A stretch of 64,000 nt of DNA from Geomonas propionica (GCF_016458235.1 NZ_JAEMHK010000014.1:62001-126000), one strand, 5' to 3'. Shown: positions 37,589 to 45,815, counted from the first letter of the stretch. Made by a program: numbers and translations. The notes: generated by a model not told the origin, from the letters alone.

Positions 37589-37632
37589 ATTATATATCTT
37601 TAATCTTTGGCGTGATTGTGACGGACGTCACC
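37589..37632 (-). promoter_or_regulatory. CRP/FNR-like class II promoter of the lipoprotein gene
   Basis: Minus strand: perfect -10 TATAAT (37594-37589) without a good -35. The palindrome TGTGA-CGGACG-TCACC (37617-37632) is centred about 42 nt upstream of the inferred start near 37582. That is typical of activation by a CRP/FNR-family protein at class II promoters. Confidence 0.45.
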
Positions 37633-37854
37633 ACTACCACAGTTACGGCGGCCTGGTGACAGAGGGAAGTGAGCCCGGCGCGTAGAGCACCCGCGGTAAG
37701 AAGTGGTTGTTATCTCGTTCGGCCGCCCAAAGGAATAGCGGATGAGACATGAGCAGGAAAAGATATTTACATGGTCAGGTCTTAATGGTAATGGTGCGTT
37801 CTGTTCATGCTGTTTGGATAGGCCGCTACGGCGGCGGAACTGAAGGAGGCAAGT
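37633..37854. other. Noncoding stretch between divergent lipoprotein genes
   Basis: Only short open frames; nothing I can support beyond the ribosome site (GGAGG) of the + gene at 37855. The leftward promoter/CRP-like site is annotated separately. Confidence 0.5.
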
Positions 37855-38067
37855 ATGAGGAAGGTGGTACTGGGGGCGTTGCTGCTGGCGGCGCTTGGTG
37901 GCTGCGCCGGAGAAAAGGGTAAGGAACTTTTCGATACGGCGCAATTCGAGGAGAAGCAGAATAACCGCGAACACGCGAAACAGCTCTACCAGGAAGTGGT
38001 GACAAAGTACCCGGATAGCCCGGTGGCAAAACAGGCGCAGGAGCGACTGGCCGCCCTGGGCAAGTAG
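37855..38067 (+). CDS. Small TPR-like lipoprotein
   Basis: 70 residues: signal MRKVVLGALLLAALGGC with lipobox LGGC, then one helical hairpin of TPR type, FDTAQFEEKQNNREHAKQLY and EVVTKYPDSPVAKQAQERL. Preceded by AAGGAGG. Similar in outline to the repeats of BamD/YbgF (DPVxPY-like S/P pattern DSPVAKQA). Likely outer-membrane or periplasmic accessory; function unknown. Confidence 0.8.
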   Translation: MRKVVLGALLLAALGGCAGEKGKELFDTAQFEEKQNNREHAKQLYQEVVTKYPDSPVAKQAQERLAALGK

Positions 38068-38150
38068 ATTGCTTCAGTCTCGCCGGCCGCGCCCCGTCGT
38101 GACGAAGGCGCGGCCGTATGCATTCCCTTGCTGGAATTCGCGCGGCTCCA

Positions 38151-39329
38151 TCAGTCGCTCCTGAGAAACTGCTCCGGGGCCAGACTGGTGGCGAGCATGA
38201 CCATGTTGATGTCGCCGTGCGACCTCCAGTGTTCCGTACCCTTTCTCCTTTCCTCGATCCAGAACCCTTCTATTCGCCCCGAAAGCTTGTGAAACCACAG
38301 CATCGCTTCGAGGCGAGGCTGCAGCCACTCAGCCAGTTCGCCTCCCCGCACGTCCGGATACTCCTCGAACAGCCTGGCGAGTCGCGCGGCCCCCTTCAAT
38401 CCAATGGAGAGCCCGAGCTCACGAAACGCCAGCCGATACTTGGCAGGCTGGTCGAGAAAGCTGCCCCCCGAATCCTCAAGGGAGACAACCGCGTCGTTGA
38501 CCACGTGCTGGAACAGGGCGAGGTCCTGGAACGCCTCATTGATGATCAGTTCTCCGGTCCGGCAGGCGTCGGCCAGGATGCTGCCGATGCCGAGGCTGTC
38601 GCCGGTGCTGAATTCCCTGCCGCGGCACATCTCCGTCAACTCCCGGATCTCCCGCTCCAGGTCCGGCAACTCCTCGTCTGGGAAATGGCGCGCGGCGCAC
38701 CTCATCTCGCAGCAGGTCACCAGGCCGTCCAGCGGGTCGTGCTGCCCGACCGAGGGGACCAGGGAGCGCCGAAGGTCGGTACTCATCTTCCAGTAAAGAC
38801 CCAACGACCCATCCGGGCCGTCGCTGAAGCGGAAGGCCCGGTGCGCCGTCTGCGCCAGTTCCATACCCCAACGCAGGTAAAAGGGCTCTCCGGTGACCCG
38901 GCTGGTACGGGTCAGGGCGCGCATCCACTTGGTCAGGTAGTGGTAGTACTGGCCGTCCCGCTCCCACTCCAGGCGCTCGTCCATCGGCTCGTCCGGCGCG
39001 CGCTCGTCCATCTTCTTGCCGATGCGCAACCCGCCCCGGGTTGGATGTCGTTCTCCTTCTTCGTCGCTTAAACCGCTCAGCCACCCATTTTTCGCCGAGT
39101 CCGGGCGGTGCCGCCCCAGGGTGTGATGCACCTGGTCCACCAGGCTCCGTGCCAGCACCAGCCACTCCTCGTCCCGACTGCGGTGGTAGAGTTCCAGGAA
39201 ATTGCAGACCGCGAAGGCGTCGGTCCAGAGATAGCGGCGCTGCGGTTTCTCTTCCCGGGATAGCCCGGTTTGGGCGGCGAAATCGAGCATGATCTCTTCG
39301 GCCAAAGTGACGCTTTCTTCTTTGTTCAT
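38151..39329 (-). CDS. Conserved hypothetical protein, 392 residues
   Basis: Start ATG 39329 is preceded by AAGGGAG; the open frame continuing to 39929 overlaps the DinB gene on the same strand and is rejected. The protein is rich in Trp, His, Arg and acidic residues with many helices, and has segments YLWTDAFAVCNFLELYHRS, HYLTKWMRALTRTSRVTG, LYWKMSTDLRRSLVP and VTCCEMRC. Such alternating helical segments suggest an alpha/alpha toroid like that of six-hairpin enzymes, but I do not recognise a family. It follows the DinB gene by 14 bp, so forms a two-gene unit. Confidence 0.8.
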   Translation of the reverse strand: MNKEESVTLAEEIMLDFAAQTGLSREEKPQRRYLWTDAFAVCNFLELYHRSRDEEWLVLARSLVDQVHHTLGRHRPDSAKNGWLSGLSDEEGERHPTRGGLRIGKKMDERAPDEPMDERLEWERDGQYYHYLTKWMRALTRTSRVTGEPFYLRWGMELAQTAHRAFRFSDGPDGSLGLYWKMSTDLRRSLVPSVGQHDPLDGLVTCCEMRCAARHFPDEELPDLEREIRELTEMCRGREFSTGDSLGIGSILADACRTGELIINEAFQDLALFQHVVNDAVVSLEDSGGSFLDQPAKYRLAFRELGLSIGLKGAARLARLFEEYPDVRGGELAEWLQPRLEAMLWFHKLSGRIEGFWIEERRKGTEHWRSHGDINMVMLATSLAPEQFLRSD

Positions 39330-39343
39330 GTCGGCTCCCTTGC

Positions 39344-39853
39344 TCAGTCGGCGCTCCCGGTCAGGTAACGGTTGTTGACGGGCCACAGTCCCATGACCTG
39401 GCGCAGGATGGCGATCTCCCCTATGTGGTAGGCGTTGTGGTCGGCCGCGAGCAGCACCTCCCTGAAGATGCTGTACCCCGGCGCGTGCGGGAGCGGGGCC
39501 AGCAGGTCGGTTTTTTCGTCCCGGACCATGTCCTTGAGGGCCTCCAGATCGGCCAGGAAGCGGTCGCAGCTCTCGCGCCAGCCGGTTTCGTCCGTGGTCC
39601 GGTCGGGAGGCGGTCGATAGCCGGCGGGGTACTCCGGGGAGCGGTGCGCGGGGTTTCTGATGAATTCCAGGATGTCCCACTGGGCGATGCGCAGGTGTTC
39701 CACGAAATGCCAGAGGGAGTAGTGCGTGTTGGGCGCTTTGGCGTTGATGGACTCTGGCGGCAGATCCGTCAGTACCTCCTCGAAATCGAAGTGCGCGTTG
39801 CCCCCCTGGAGCAGCGCCAGCAGTTCCTTTCTCATAGCGGCGTCGGCTGCCAT
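39344..39853 (-). CDS. DinB-family protein
   Basis: 169 residues from ATG 39853 (AGGAGG 8 nt upstream; ATG 39859 is too close to it). Four-helix DinB fold with the metal-ligand pattern His in HYSLWHFVEHL and HNAYH in ADHNAYHIGEIAILR. DinB-like proteins include thiol S-transferases and the metal-binding part of EgtB of aerobic ergothioneine synthesis. It is divergent from egtD across a 160-bp promoter region, which suggests a functional link to the ergothioneine locus. Confidence 0.85.
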   Translation of the reverse strand: MAADAAMRKELLALLQGGNAHFDFEEVLTDLPPESINAKAPNTHYSLWHFVEHLRIAQWDILEFIRNPAHRSPEYPAGYRPPPDRTTDETGWRESCDRFLADLEALKDMVRDEKTDLLAPLPHAPGYSIFREVLLAADHNAYHIGEIAILRQVMGLWPVNNRYLTGSAD

Positions 39854-39945
39854 CACCATCTCCTCCTCTCTCCGGTTCTGAAATGCTCCCCAACTCTACT
39901 GTCGCTGACCCCGATTGCAAAAGGTTCACGACGACTACCTGTGCG

Positions 39946-39973
39946 TTGACGCAGAAGATTAGTTATTTATAAT
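39946..39973 (+). promoter_or_regulatory. Sigma-70-like promoter of the egtD operon
   Basis: TTGACG (39946-39951), 16-bp spacer, TATAAT (39968-39973). A CTGGAGGG ribosome site precedes ATG 40017. Confidence 0.7.
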
Positions 39974-40016
39974 CTTTTGACCTTTTTGCAAGTGGCAATG
40001 AGCCTGGAGGGAATTC

Positions 40017-41087
40017 ATGGATGCTTTTTTTGCCTCACCCGAACCGCACCTCTGTCGCAACCTGCGCGATGCCTGCCTAAGGCGCACCCCGAGCATCGTA
40101 CAGGCGGCGCAGGCGCGCGATCCTCTGCTCGACTTCGCCCGCTCCTGCGTGCGCGGTTTCTACTCCGATCCCCGTAGCCTGGAAAGCCGGTTCCTTTACG
40201 ATGCGGAAGGGAGTGCCCTCTTCGAAGAGATCACGCGGCAGCCCGAATATTACCTCACCGGCACCGAAGCCTCGATCTTGGCCGCGCATTCCCAGGAGAT
40301 CCGTGAGCTGACCGGGCCGAGCCGGATCCTGGAGCTGGGGTCGGGAAGCGCGCTGAAGACGGACCATATGTTAAAGGCTTGGCTGGAGCAGGGGGGAACC
40401 ACCCGGTACTACCCCGTCGATGTCAGTGCCGCCGCCCTTTCCGCCGCCTGCGCCGGGATCAGGTCAAGGTTCCCTGCGGTGAAGGTGGTCGGCGTCCAGT
40501 GCCAGTACCGGGACGTATTCCCTCTTCTGGCTCAGCTCTCCCCGGTGTTGGTCGCCTTTTTGGGGAGCAGCATCGGCAACTTCTCTCCGGAGGAAATGCG
40601 CGCCTTCGTCCGCTCGTTGGCGGCGGCGCTGTGCCCGGGAGACTTCTTCCTGCTGGGCCTGGACCTGGTCAAGGAGCGGGCGCTGCTGGAAGCCGCCTAC
40701 AACGACCAGGCCGGGGTAACCGCGCGCTTCACCCGCAACCTTTTCGCCAGGATGAACCGGGAACTCGGCGCCACCATCGACCTGGACGCCATCGAGCACG
40801 CCGCCTGGTATCGGCCGGACCAGGAACTGGTAGAGGTTTCGGCGCGCTTCACCCGGGAGCAGACCTTCCGGCTGACGCCGCCGGGCAAGACGATCACCAT
40901 CGGGCAAGGGGAGCTGGTCCGGACCGAGATCAGCAGGAAGTTCCGGCTGGAGCGGGTGGTGCCGGAACTGGAGGGGTGCGGCTTCAGTGCCGAGCGGGTC
41001 TTCACCGACGAGCGGGGCTGGTTCGCGCTTCTCTTGCTGCGCCGGCGGCCGCTGTACTCGCCGCGCAAGGCGAGGCGGCCCTTATGA
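40017..41087 (+). CDS. egtD: L-histidine N-alpha-methyltransferase (ergothioneine pathway)
   Basis: 356 residues. EgtD converts histidine to hercynine with three SAM. SAM-binding loop LELGSGSALKT near residue 104, PVDVSAAALSAA as the next motif and FLGSSIGNF as a family signature. The C-terminal RTEISRKF (Glu304, Ser306) corresponds to the histidine-binding Glu/Ser of known EgtD. ATG 40017 after GGAGGG; stop overlaps the next gene (ATGA), so hercynine is likely the substrate of the coupled fusion enzyme. Confidence 0.95.
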   Translation: MDAFFASPEPHLCRNLRDACLRRTPSIVQAAQARDPLLDFARSCVRGFYSDPRSLESRFLYDAEGSALFEEITRQPEYYLTGTEASILAAHSQEIRELTGPSRILELGSGSALKTDHMLKAWLEQGGTTRYYPVDVSAAALSAACAGIRSRFPAVKVVGVQCQYRDVFPLLAQLSPVLVAFLGSSIGNFSPEEMRAFVRSLAAALCPGDFFLLGLDLVKERALLEAAYNDQAGVTARFTRNLFARMNRELGATIDLDAIEHAAWYRPDQELVEVSARFTREQTFRLTPPGKTITIGQGELVRTEISRKFRLERVVPELEGCGFSAERVFTDERGWFALLLLRRRPLYSPRKARRPL

Positions 41088-44000
41088 GCGGGGACGGCGT
41101 AGAAAAACGAGACGGGCTCTGCGGCATCTGCCCGGCCGGGTGCTTTGTCACCGCGACCCTGCAGGAGGGGCGGCTCGTCGGTGTGGAACCGCAGGCTGGG
41201 ACAGCGCTCGGCATGTTGTGCCGCATCGGACGCCACTCGCCGCAGATTGTCCACGATCCCGACCGGCTGCTCTACCCGCTGCGCCGCCGTGGCCCCAAGG
41301 GGGGGTACGACTTCGAGCGGATCACCTGGGACGAGGCCTTCGACACCATCGTGGCCCGGCTCCAGGAACTGAAGCTGCAGCGCGGGCCGGAAGCGGCGGC
41401 CATCTACACCGGCCGGGGCAGCTTCGACATGGCCCTGTGCGACCTGTTCCAGCCCGCCGACGCCGCGGTCTCCTCGGCCTCCAGCGTTCTTTTCCCCTTC
41501 GGGTCCCCGAACACCCTGGGCGTGGGAGCCCTCTGCTATGTCTCCTTCGCCATGATCGCCCCGCACGTCACCATGGGGGAGATGCTGATCACCATGGAGA
41601 CGGATCTGGAGCAGGCGGAACTGATCGTCCTTTGGGGGGCGAACCCCGCCACCGATTCTCCCCCCTTGGCGCACCGCCAGATCCTCCAGGCGCGGGAGCG
41701 CGGCGCGAGGATTGTCGCCATAGACCCGCGCCGCGGCGAGACTGCCCGCGAGGCCAAGGCGCAGTGGATCCCGGTCCGCCCCGGCACCGACGGCGCCTTG
41801 GCGCTCTCCATGATCGCGGTCCTCGTCGATGAGGAACACTACGACGAGCGCTTCGCCAGGGATTGGACCGTGGGGTTTGAGGAGCTGTGCGCCCTGGTGC
41901 AGCACTATCGCCCGGAGGCGGCGCAGGAGATCACCGGGGTTCCCGCCGCGACCATCCGGGATCTGGCGCGGCAGTTGGCGGCGGCCCGGGGCGCCGTGCC
42001 GGTCATGTACACGGGGCTCGAGTACTCCGATAGTGGCGTCCAGGCCATCCGCGCCGTCTTCACCCTCTTTGCCCTGGCTGGGCAGCTGGACGTTCCCGGC
42101 GGGCTTCTGTTCCGCATGAAGGAAAACATCTTCCCGCAGAACCGCTCCGGCCTGATCGGCAACCCCGATATCAAGCGCGCGCTGGGGCGGGACCGCTTCC
42201 CGGTCTACAGCTCCTATCGCGGCGAATCCCACGCCTCGGTGCTTCCGGAGGCCGTGCTGGAGGGGAAGCCGTACCCGATCCGCGCCCTGATTGTCCTGGG
42301 GGGCTCCCTGATTACAGCCTGGCCCGACCCGGAGCTGTGGCGCCGGACCCTGGGGGCGCTCGACTTCCTGGTCACCATCAACCGCTACCATACTGCCGAT
42401 TCCGCCTACGCCGACATCGTGCTCCCCGCCACCACCTACTACGAGAACGTCTCCTACATGCGCTACGGCCCCCTGTTCAAGGTGAGGGAACGCCTAGTCG
42501 CGCCGCAGGGGGAGGCGAGAAATGACTTCTTTATCCAGGCCGAACTGGCCCGGCGCCTGGGCTACGGCGAGCTCTACCCGCAAGGCGAGGAGGAACTGCT
42601 CCGCTTCGCCCTCGCCGGCTCCGGGTTCACCCTGGAGGAGGTCCGCGCCGCCGGAGGGGAGGCGCGGGTGCCGACCGTGATGATGCAGTACAAGAAATGG
42701 GAAAAGGGACTCTTGCGCCCCGACGGCCGGCCCGGCTTCAATACCCCCAGCGGCAAGTTCGAGATCGCGTCCTCCATCCTGGCCGAGCATGGCTACCCGT
42801 CGCTGCCGGTCTATAGCGAGCCCGGCGAGGGGCCGCTGGCCGATCCTGTCCTGGCTCGCGATTACCCCCTGGTGTTCAACTCCGGGGCGCGCAACATGCA
42901 CGACTTCCGCAGTCAGCACCACGGTGTCGCCGTTCTCTCCGATCCGCTTCCCGAGCCGCCGGTGACCCTGAATGCCGAGGACGCCGCGCAATTGGATGTA
43001 GCTGACGGCGAGCGGGTTTGGGTGGAGACGCCACGGGGAAGGGCACTGTACCGGGCCCAAGTGACGGCGGACATCGCGCGCGGCTGCATCGACGCCGCCA
43101 TGGGCGGGGGAGGGCCGCTGGGGCCGAAGGCCTGGCAGCAATGCAACGTGAACCAACTCACCGCCCCCAACCGCTTCGACCCCATCTCCGGGTTTCCGGT
43201 CTACAAGACCCTGCTCTGCCGGGTGGTCAAGGCCGGGGAGGAGGTAGGGACTCCGGCTTGGATTGAGGCGACGGTAGCCGGCGGCTGTGTCGTCGAGCCG
43301 GGTCCCCGTGTTGATGTCGCGCCGCAGCGCCTGGTCTACCTGGACCACAACGCCACCACGCCGGTGCACCCGGAGGTGCGCGAGGCGATGCTCCCGTTGC
43401 TCACCGACGAGTTCGGCAATCCTTCCAGCATCCACGGGGCGGGCAATCGCGCCCGAAGCGCCCTCGACGCCGCCAGGCGCATCCTGGCCCAGGCCCTGAA
43501 CTGCACGGCGCGCCGCATCGTCTTCACCGGGGGCGGTTCCGAAGCGGACAACCTGGCCATTCGCGGTGCGGTCCTGGCAGGAGACGGCGCCAAGCGGCAC
43601 CTGATCACCAGCAGTGTCGAGCATCCCGCAGTGCTCAATACCTGCCGCGCCCTGGAGCGAAGCGGTTGCGAGCTCACGGTGCTGCCGGTGGACGCCGACG
43701 GCGTAGTGCGGCCGGAGACGCTGGAGCGGGCCCTGCGCCCGGACACCCTGCTCGTCTCCGTGATGCTCGCCAACAACGAGACCGGTGCGCTGCAGCCAGT
43801 GGCCGAACTGGCAGGCATCGCCCACCTCCACGGTGCGCTCTTTCACTGTGACGCCGTGCAGGCACTGGGGAAACTGGAGCTTGACGTCGAACAACTGGGG
43901 GTGGACCTCTTGACGCTCTCCTCGCACAAGATGCACGGGCCTAAGGGAGTAGGGGCGCTCTACGTCGGGCGGGAGGTGGCGCTGGAACCGATCATCACGG

Positions 44001-44491
44001 GGGGAGGGCAGGAGCGGGGATTGCGTGCCGGCACCGAGAACGTTCCCGGCATCGTCGGCTTCGCCAAGGCCGTGGAACTCGCCCAGCAGATGCTGCATGC
44101 CGGTGAGGCGGCGCGGCTCTCAGAGCTGCGCGATCGCCTGGAACAGGGCGTCCTCGATCTGCTGCCGGGGGCGCGCCGCAACGGGCCGCGGCTCATGCGC
44201 CTTCCCAACACGCTCAACATGGAGCTCCCCGGTGTCCGCGGCGAATCACTGGTGCTGCACCTGGACCGGCAGGGGATAGCGCTTTCGTCGGGGTCGGCGT
44301 GCAAGTCGGGCAACCCCGACCCGTCCCACGCGCTCCTCGCCATGGGGCTCACGCCGCAGCAGGCGCACTGCTCGGTGCGCTTCTCGCTGGGGTGCTCCAA
44401 CACTGTGCAAGATATTGATTACGTGCTTTTGTGCCTGGGTAAATTGCTGCGCGAGACGGCCGAGTCGGTCCGGTTCGTCCCCTGCCGCTAG
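41084..44491 (+). CDS. Molybdopterin oxidoreductase / cysteine desulfurase fusion, MES-type ergothioneine synthase
   Basis: 1135 residues from ATG 41084 (ATGA overlap with egtD; the frame upstream lies inside egtD). Residues 1 to about 745 are a DMSO-reductase-family molybdopterin enzyme of the acetylene-hydratase-like group. A [4Fe-4S] site is formed by Cys13, Cys16, Cys20 and Cys46, and Cys151 in SPNTLGVGALCYVS is a candidate metal ligand. Residues from about 750 are a cysteine desulfurase with YLDHNATT, PLP Lys949 in SSHKMHGPKG and catalytic Cys1073 in SSGSACKSG. This fold combination is that of the metallopterin-dependent ergothioneine synthase described in Caldithrix, so it should sulfurise hercynine at C2 with cysteine as sulfur source, without oxygen. 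No signal peptide: cytoplasmic. Confidence 0.85.
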   Translation: MSGDGVEKRDGLCGICPAGCFVTATLQEGRLVGVEPQAGTALGMLCRIGRHSPQIVHDPDRLLYPLRRRGPKGGYDFERITWDEAFDTIVARLQELKLQRGPEAAAIYTGRGSFDMALCDLFQPADAAVSSASSVLFPFGSPNTLGVGALCYVSFAMIAPHVTMGEMLITMETDLEQAELIVLWGANPATDSPPLAHRQILQARERGARIVAIDPRRGETAREAKAQWIPVRPGTDGALALSMIAVLVDEEHYDERFARDWTVGFEELCALVQHYRPEAAQEITGVPAATIRDLARQLAAARGAVPVMYTGLEYSDSGVQAIRAVFTLFALAGQLDVPGGLLFRMKENIFPQNRSGLIGNPDIKRALGRDRFPVYSSYRGESHASVLPEAVLEGKPYPIRALIVLGGSLITAWPDPELWRRTLGALDFLVTINRYHTADSAYADIVLPATTYYENVSYMRYGPLFKVRERLVAPQGEARNDFFIQAELARRLGYGELYPQGEEELLRFALAGSGFTLEEVRAAGGEARVPTVMMQYKKWEKGLLRPDGRPGFNTPSGKFEIASSILAEHGYPSLPVYSEPGEGPLADPVLARDYPLVFNSGARNMHDFRSQHHGVAVLSDPLPEPPVTLNAEDAAQLDVADGERVWVETPRGRALYRAQVTADIARGCIDAAMGGGGPLGPKAWQQCNVNQLTAPNRFDPISGFPVYKTLLCRVVKAGEEVGTPAWIEATVAGGCVVEPGPRVDVAPQRLVYLDHNATTPVHPEVREAMLPLLTDEFGNPSSIHGAGNRARSALDAARRILAQALNCTARRIVFTGGGSEADNLAIRGAVLAGDGAKRHLITSSVEHPAVLNTCRALERSGCELTVLPVDADGVVRPETLERALRPDTLLVSVMLANNETGALQPVAELAGIAHLHGALFHCDAVQALGKLELDVEQLGVDLLTLSSHKMHGPKGVGALYVGREVALEPIITGGGQERGLRAGTENVPGIVGFAKAVELAQQMLHAGEAARLSELRDRLEQGVLDLLPGARRNGPRLMRLPNTLNMELPGVRGESLVLHLDRQGIALSSGSACKSGNPDPSHALLAMGLTPQQAHCSVRFSLGCSNTVQDIDYVLLCLGKLLRETAESVRFVPCR

Positions 44492-44507
44492 GGGGGCAGG
44501 TGGGTGA

Positions 44508-44807
44508 TCAGCAGGCGGAGGAGTCCCGCCGCGAGGCGAAACGGCTGGCAAGGATGATGAGGAAGAGGGCGCCGGAGCCGAGCGTGTTGCCAAGGCTCAC
44601 CGCGGTGAAGATGTGGTCGTGCACCAGCAGGCAGGCGTAGAGGGCGGTGATGACGGAGCCCACGCACCAGCCGCCGAAGGTGATCGGTGAAAGGGAAAGG
44701 GCATGGTTGCGGTCGCTCCATGCCCTCGTTATTTGAGGTAGGTACAGCAGAACTGCGACGAAGCCGTTCATCGCGTAGAGGGATTTGAGCGCCGGAAGAA
44801 AGGTCAT
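44508..44807 (-). CDS. PQ-loop (SemiSWEET-like) small membrane protein
   Basis: 99 residues from ATG 44807 (AAGG 8 nt upstream; GTG 44816 overlaps that site). Three hydrophobic segments with the PQ motif LPQITRAW in the first and a Trp/Gly-rich second segment. This matches half-transporters of the PQ-loop/SWEET type. Substrate unknown; sits convergent to the ergothioneine operon. Confidence 0.75.
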   Translation of the reverse strand: MTFLPALKSLYAMNGFVAVLLYLPQITRAWSDRNHALSLSPITFGGWCVGSVITALYACLLVHDHIFTAVSLGNTLGSGALFLIILASRFASRRDSSAC

Positions 44808-44871
44808 GATGGACACCTTACTACATCGGGGTTCCTCGGGAGGTGAACTGGGTCACAAAGTGGGGAAGTGT

Positions 44872-44897
44872 CGGTGGGGGCGGTACCGCCCCCACCG
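44872..44897. repeat. Perfect 26-bp palindrome after the cytochrome gene
   Basis: The two halves CGGTGGGGGCGGT / ACCGCCCCCACCG are exact complements without loop. It lies 11 bp beyond the minus-strand cytochrome stop; no T-run, so it may be a stabilising hairpin rather than a terminator. Confidence 0.8.
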
Positions 44898-44907
44898 GAG
44901 CTGCGGC

Positions 44908-45318
44908 TTACGGGAAGGTGGCCAGGATGTATTGGCCGATTTTCTGGGCGTCGTCGTTGGAGATCATCCCCTCGTCGAACTTGTTCATGCCCGGACCGGG
45001 GTTACGCATGATCTTGACGATATCCTCGGGCTTGGTGATCTTGCTTCTGTCGGCCATAGCCTTGGCGCTCAATGTCTTGGCAGGGGTGATGGTGTTGCCA
45101 CCGTTGGGGTGGCAGACCGCGCAGTGCTGTTTGAAGAGCTGCTCCCCGGTGAGGCCGGTTGCCGATGGTGCAGGCTGCGCGGTCGCCGGTGCTGACTTAG
45201 CCGTTGTTACCGCACTCTGTGGCGGTTGCGCCTGCTCTTCACTCTTCTTCTTGCAGCCTGTGACGCCTCCGGTTATCAAAGCCAAGATTGCCATTGTTAC
45301 CACCAAACGCCTGTGCAT
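44908..45318 (-). CDS. Lipoprotein class I cytochrome c (monohaem)
   Basis: 136 residues. Signal peptide with lipobox GVTGC (Cys22), then a Lys/Pro/Ala/Gln-rich linker (about 23-58). One haem motif CAVCH follows; the likely axial Met is in GPGMNKF. C-terminal helix DAQKIGQYILATF. A small membrane-anchored periplasmic electron carrier by fold; partner unknown. Ribosome site AGGAGGTG upstream; an extended -10 promoter is at 45353-45361. Confidence 0.9.
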   Translation of the reverse strand: MHRRLVVTMAILALITGGVTGCKKKSEEQAQPPQSAVTTAKSAPATAQPAPSATGLTGEQLFKQHCAVCHPNGGNTITPAKTLSAKAMADRSKITKPEDIVKIMRNPGPGMNKFDEGMISNDDAQKIGQYILATFP

Positions 45319-45352
45319 GTGACACCTCCTGTTAGAGTTTATTCATCCGGCG

Positions 45353-45361
45353 AGTATACCA
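45353..45361 (-). promoter_or_regulatory. Extended -10 promoter of the cytochrome gene
   Basis: Minus strand TGGTATACT (TG-N-TATACT) with no clear -35, about 35 nt before the ATG. Confidence 0.45.
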
Positions 45362-45421
45362 AAGAAAAGCATTCGCACCGGAATTGCGTCGATTTTCATG
45401 CCGGAGTTTTTCAAGCGGTGT

Positions 45422-45449
45422 TTGACAGATGATGGGCGAATGTTAATGT
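45422..45449 (+). promoter_or_regulatory. Promoter of the cysteine-rich secreted protein gene
   Basis: TTGACA (45422-45427), 16-bp spacer, TAATGT (45444-45449). Divergent to the cytochrome promoter. Confidence 0.5.
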
Positions 45450-45491
45450 TAACCGTTCTCGCCATCCCGCCCCGTACTGGAGGAGCCAGCT

Positions 45492-45815
45492 ATGAAGAAG
45501 ATGCCGATCGCCATCGTGTTGCTGCTTTTGTCCCAGGCCTGGTTGTCGTGGGGGGCAGGTGATGAACTGGTGCACCGCGGTAACGGCAAGTTCCTTCCCG
45601 ACCAGCGGGACGTAGAGGTAAGCCCGACGCAGGAGGACGCGTGTGAATGCTGCCAGAAGTGCAAGGCGGCCAAGAAGGAAACGAAGCCGCAGTTGGAAGA
45701 AGACACCAGCAAGCAAACCGGTTGCGAGGCGTGCTGCCAGAAATGCGGCAGGCCCGTTCAGCCGCTCCCCGAAGACATCCCCTCCGAGATCATCAACAAG
45801 CCACGGCCCAAGTGA
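45492..45815 (+). CDS. Cysteine-rich exported protein with two CCQKC motifs
   Basis: 107 residues; signal MKKMPIAIVLLLLSQAWLSWGA. The mature part has two repeated motifs, ACECCQKC (about residues 50-57) and GCEACCQKCG (about 77-86). The rest is charged and Pro-rich. The repeated Cys clusters suit metal or cluster binding or multiple disulfides. No family recognised. Ribosome site GGAGGAG; divergent from the cytochrome c gene, so possibly redox-linked. Confidence 0.7.
   Translation: MKKMPIAIVLLLLSQAWLSWGAGDELVHRGNGKFLPDQRDVEVSPTQEDACECCQKCKAAKKETKPQLEEDTSKQTGCEACCQKCGRPVQPLPEDIPSEIINKPRPK

Noticed and set aside
37744-37850. Short plus-strand open frame of about 34 codons
   Set aside because: No ribosome site and no conserved-looking content; it lies in the leader of the small lipoprotein gene.
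39330-39929. Upstream extension of the 392-aa gene
   Set aside because: It overlaps the DinB gene; ATG 39329 has a good ribosome site.
40379-41083. In-frame extension of the molybdopterin fusion upstream of 41084
   Set aside because: It would run through egtD in another frame. The ATGA junction at 41084 and the start of the Cys-cluster domain argue for that start.
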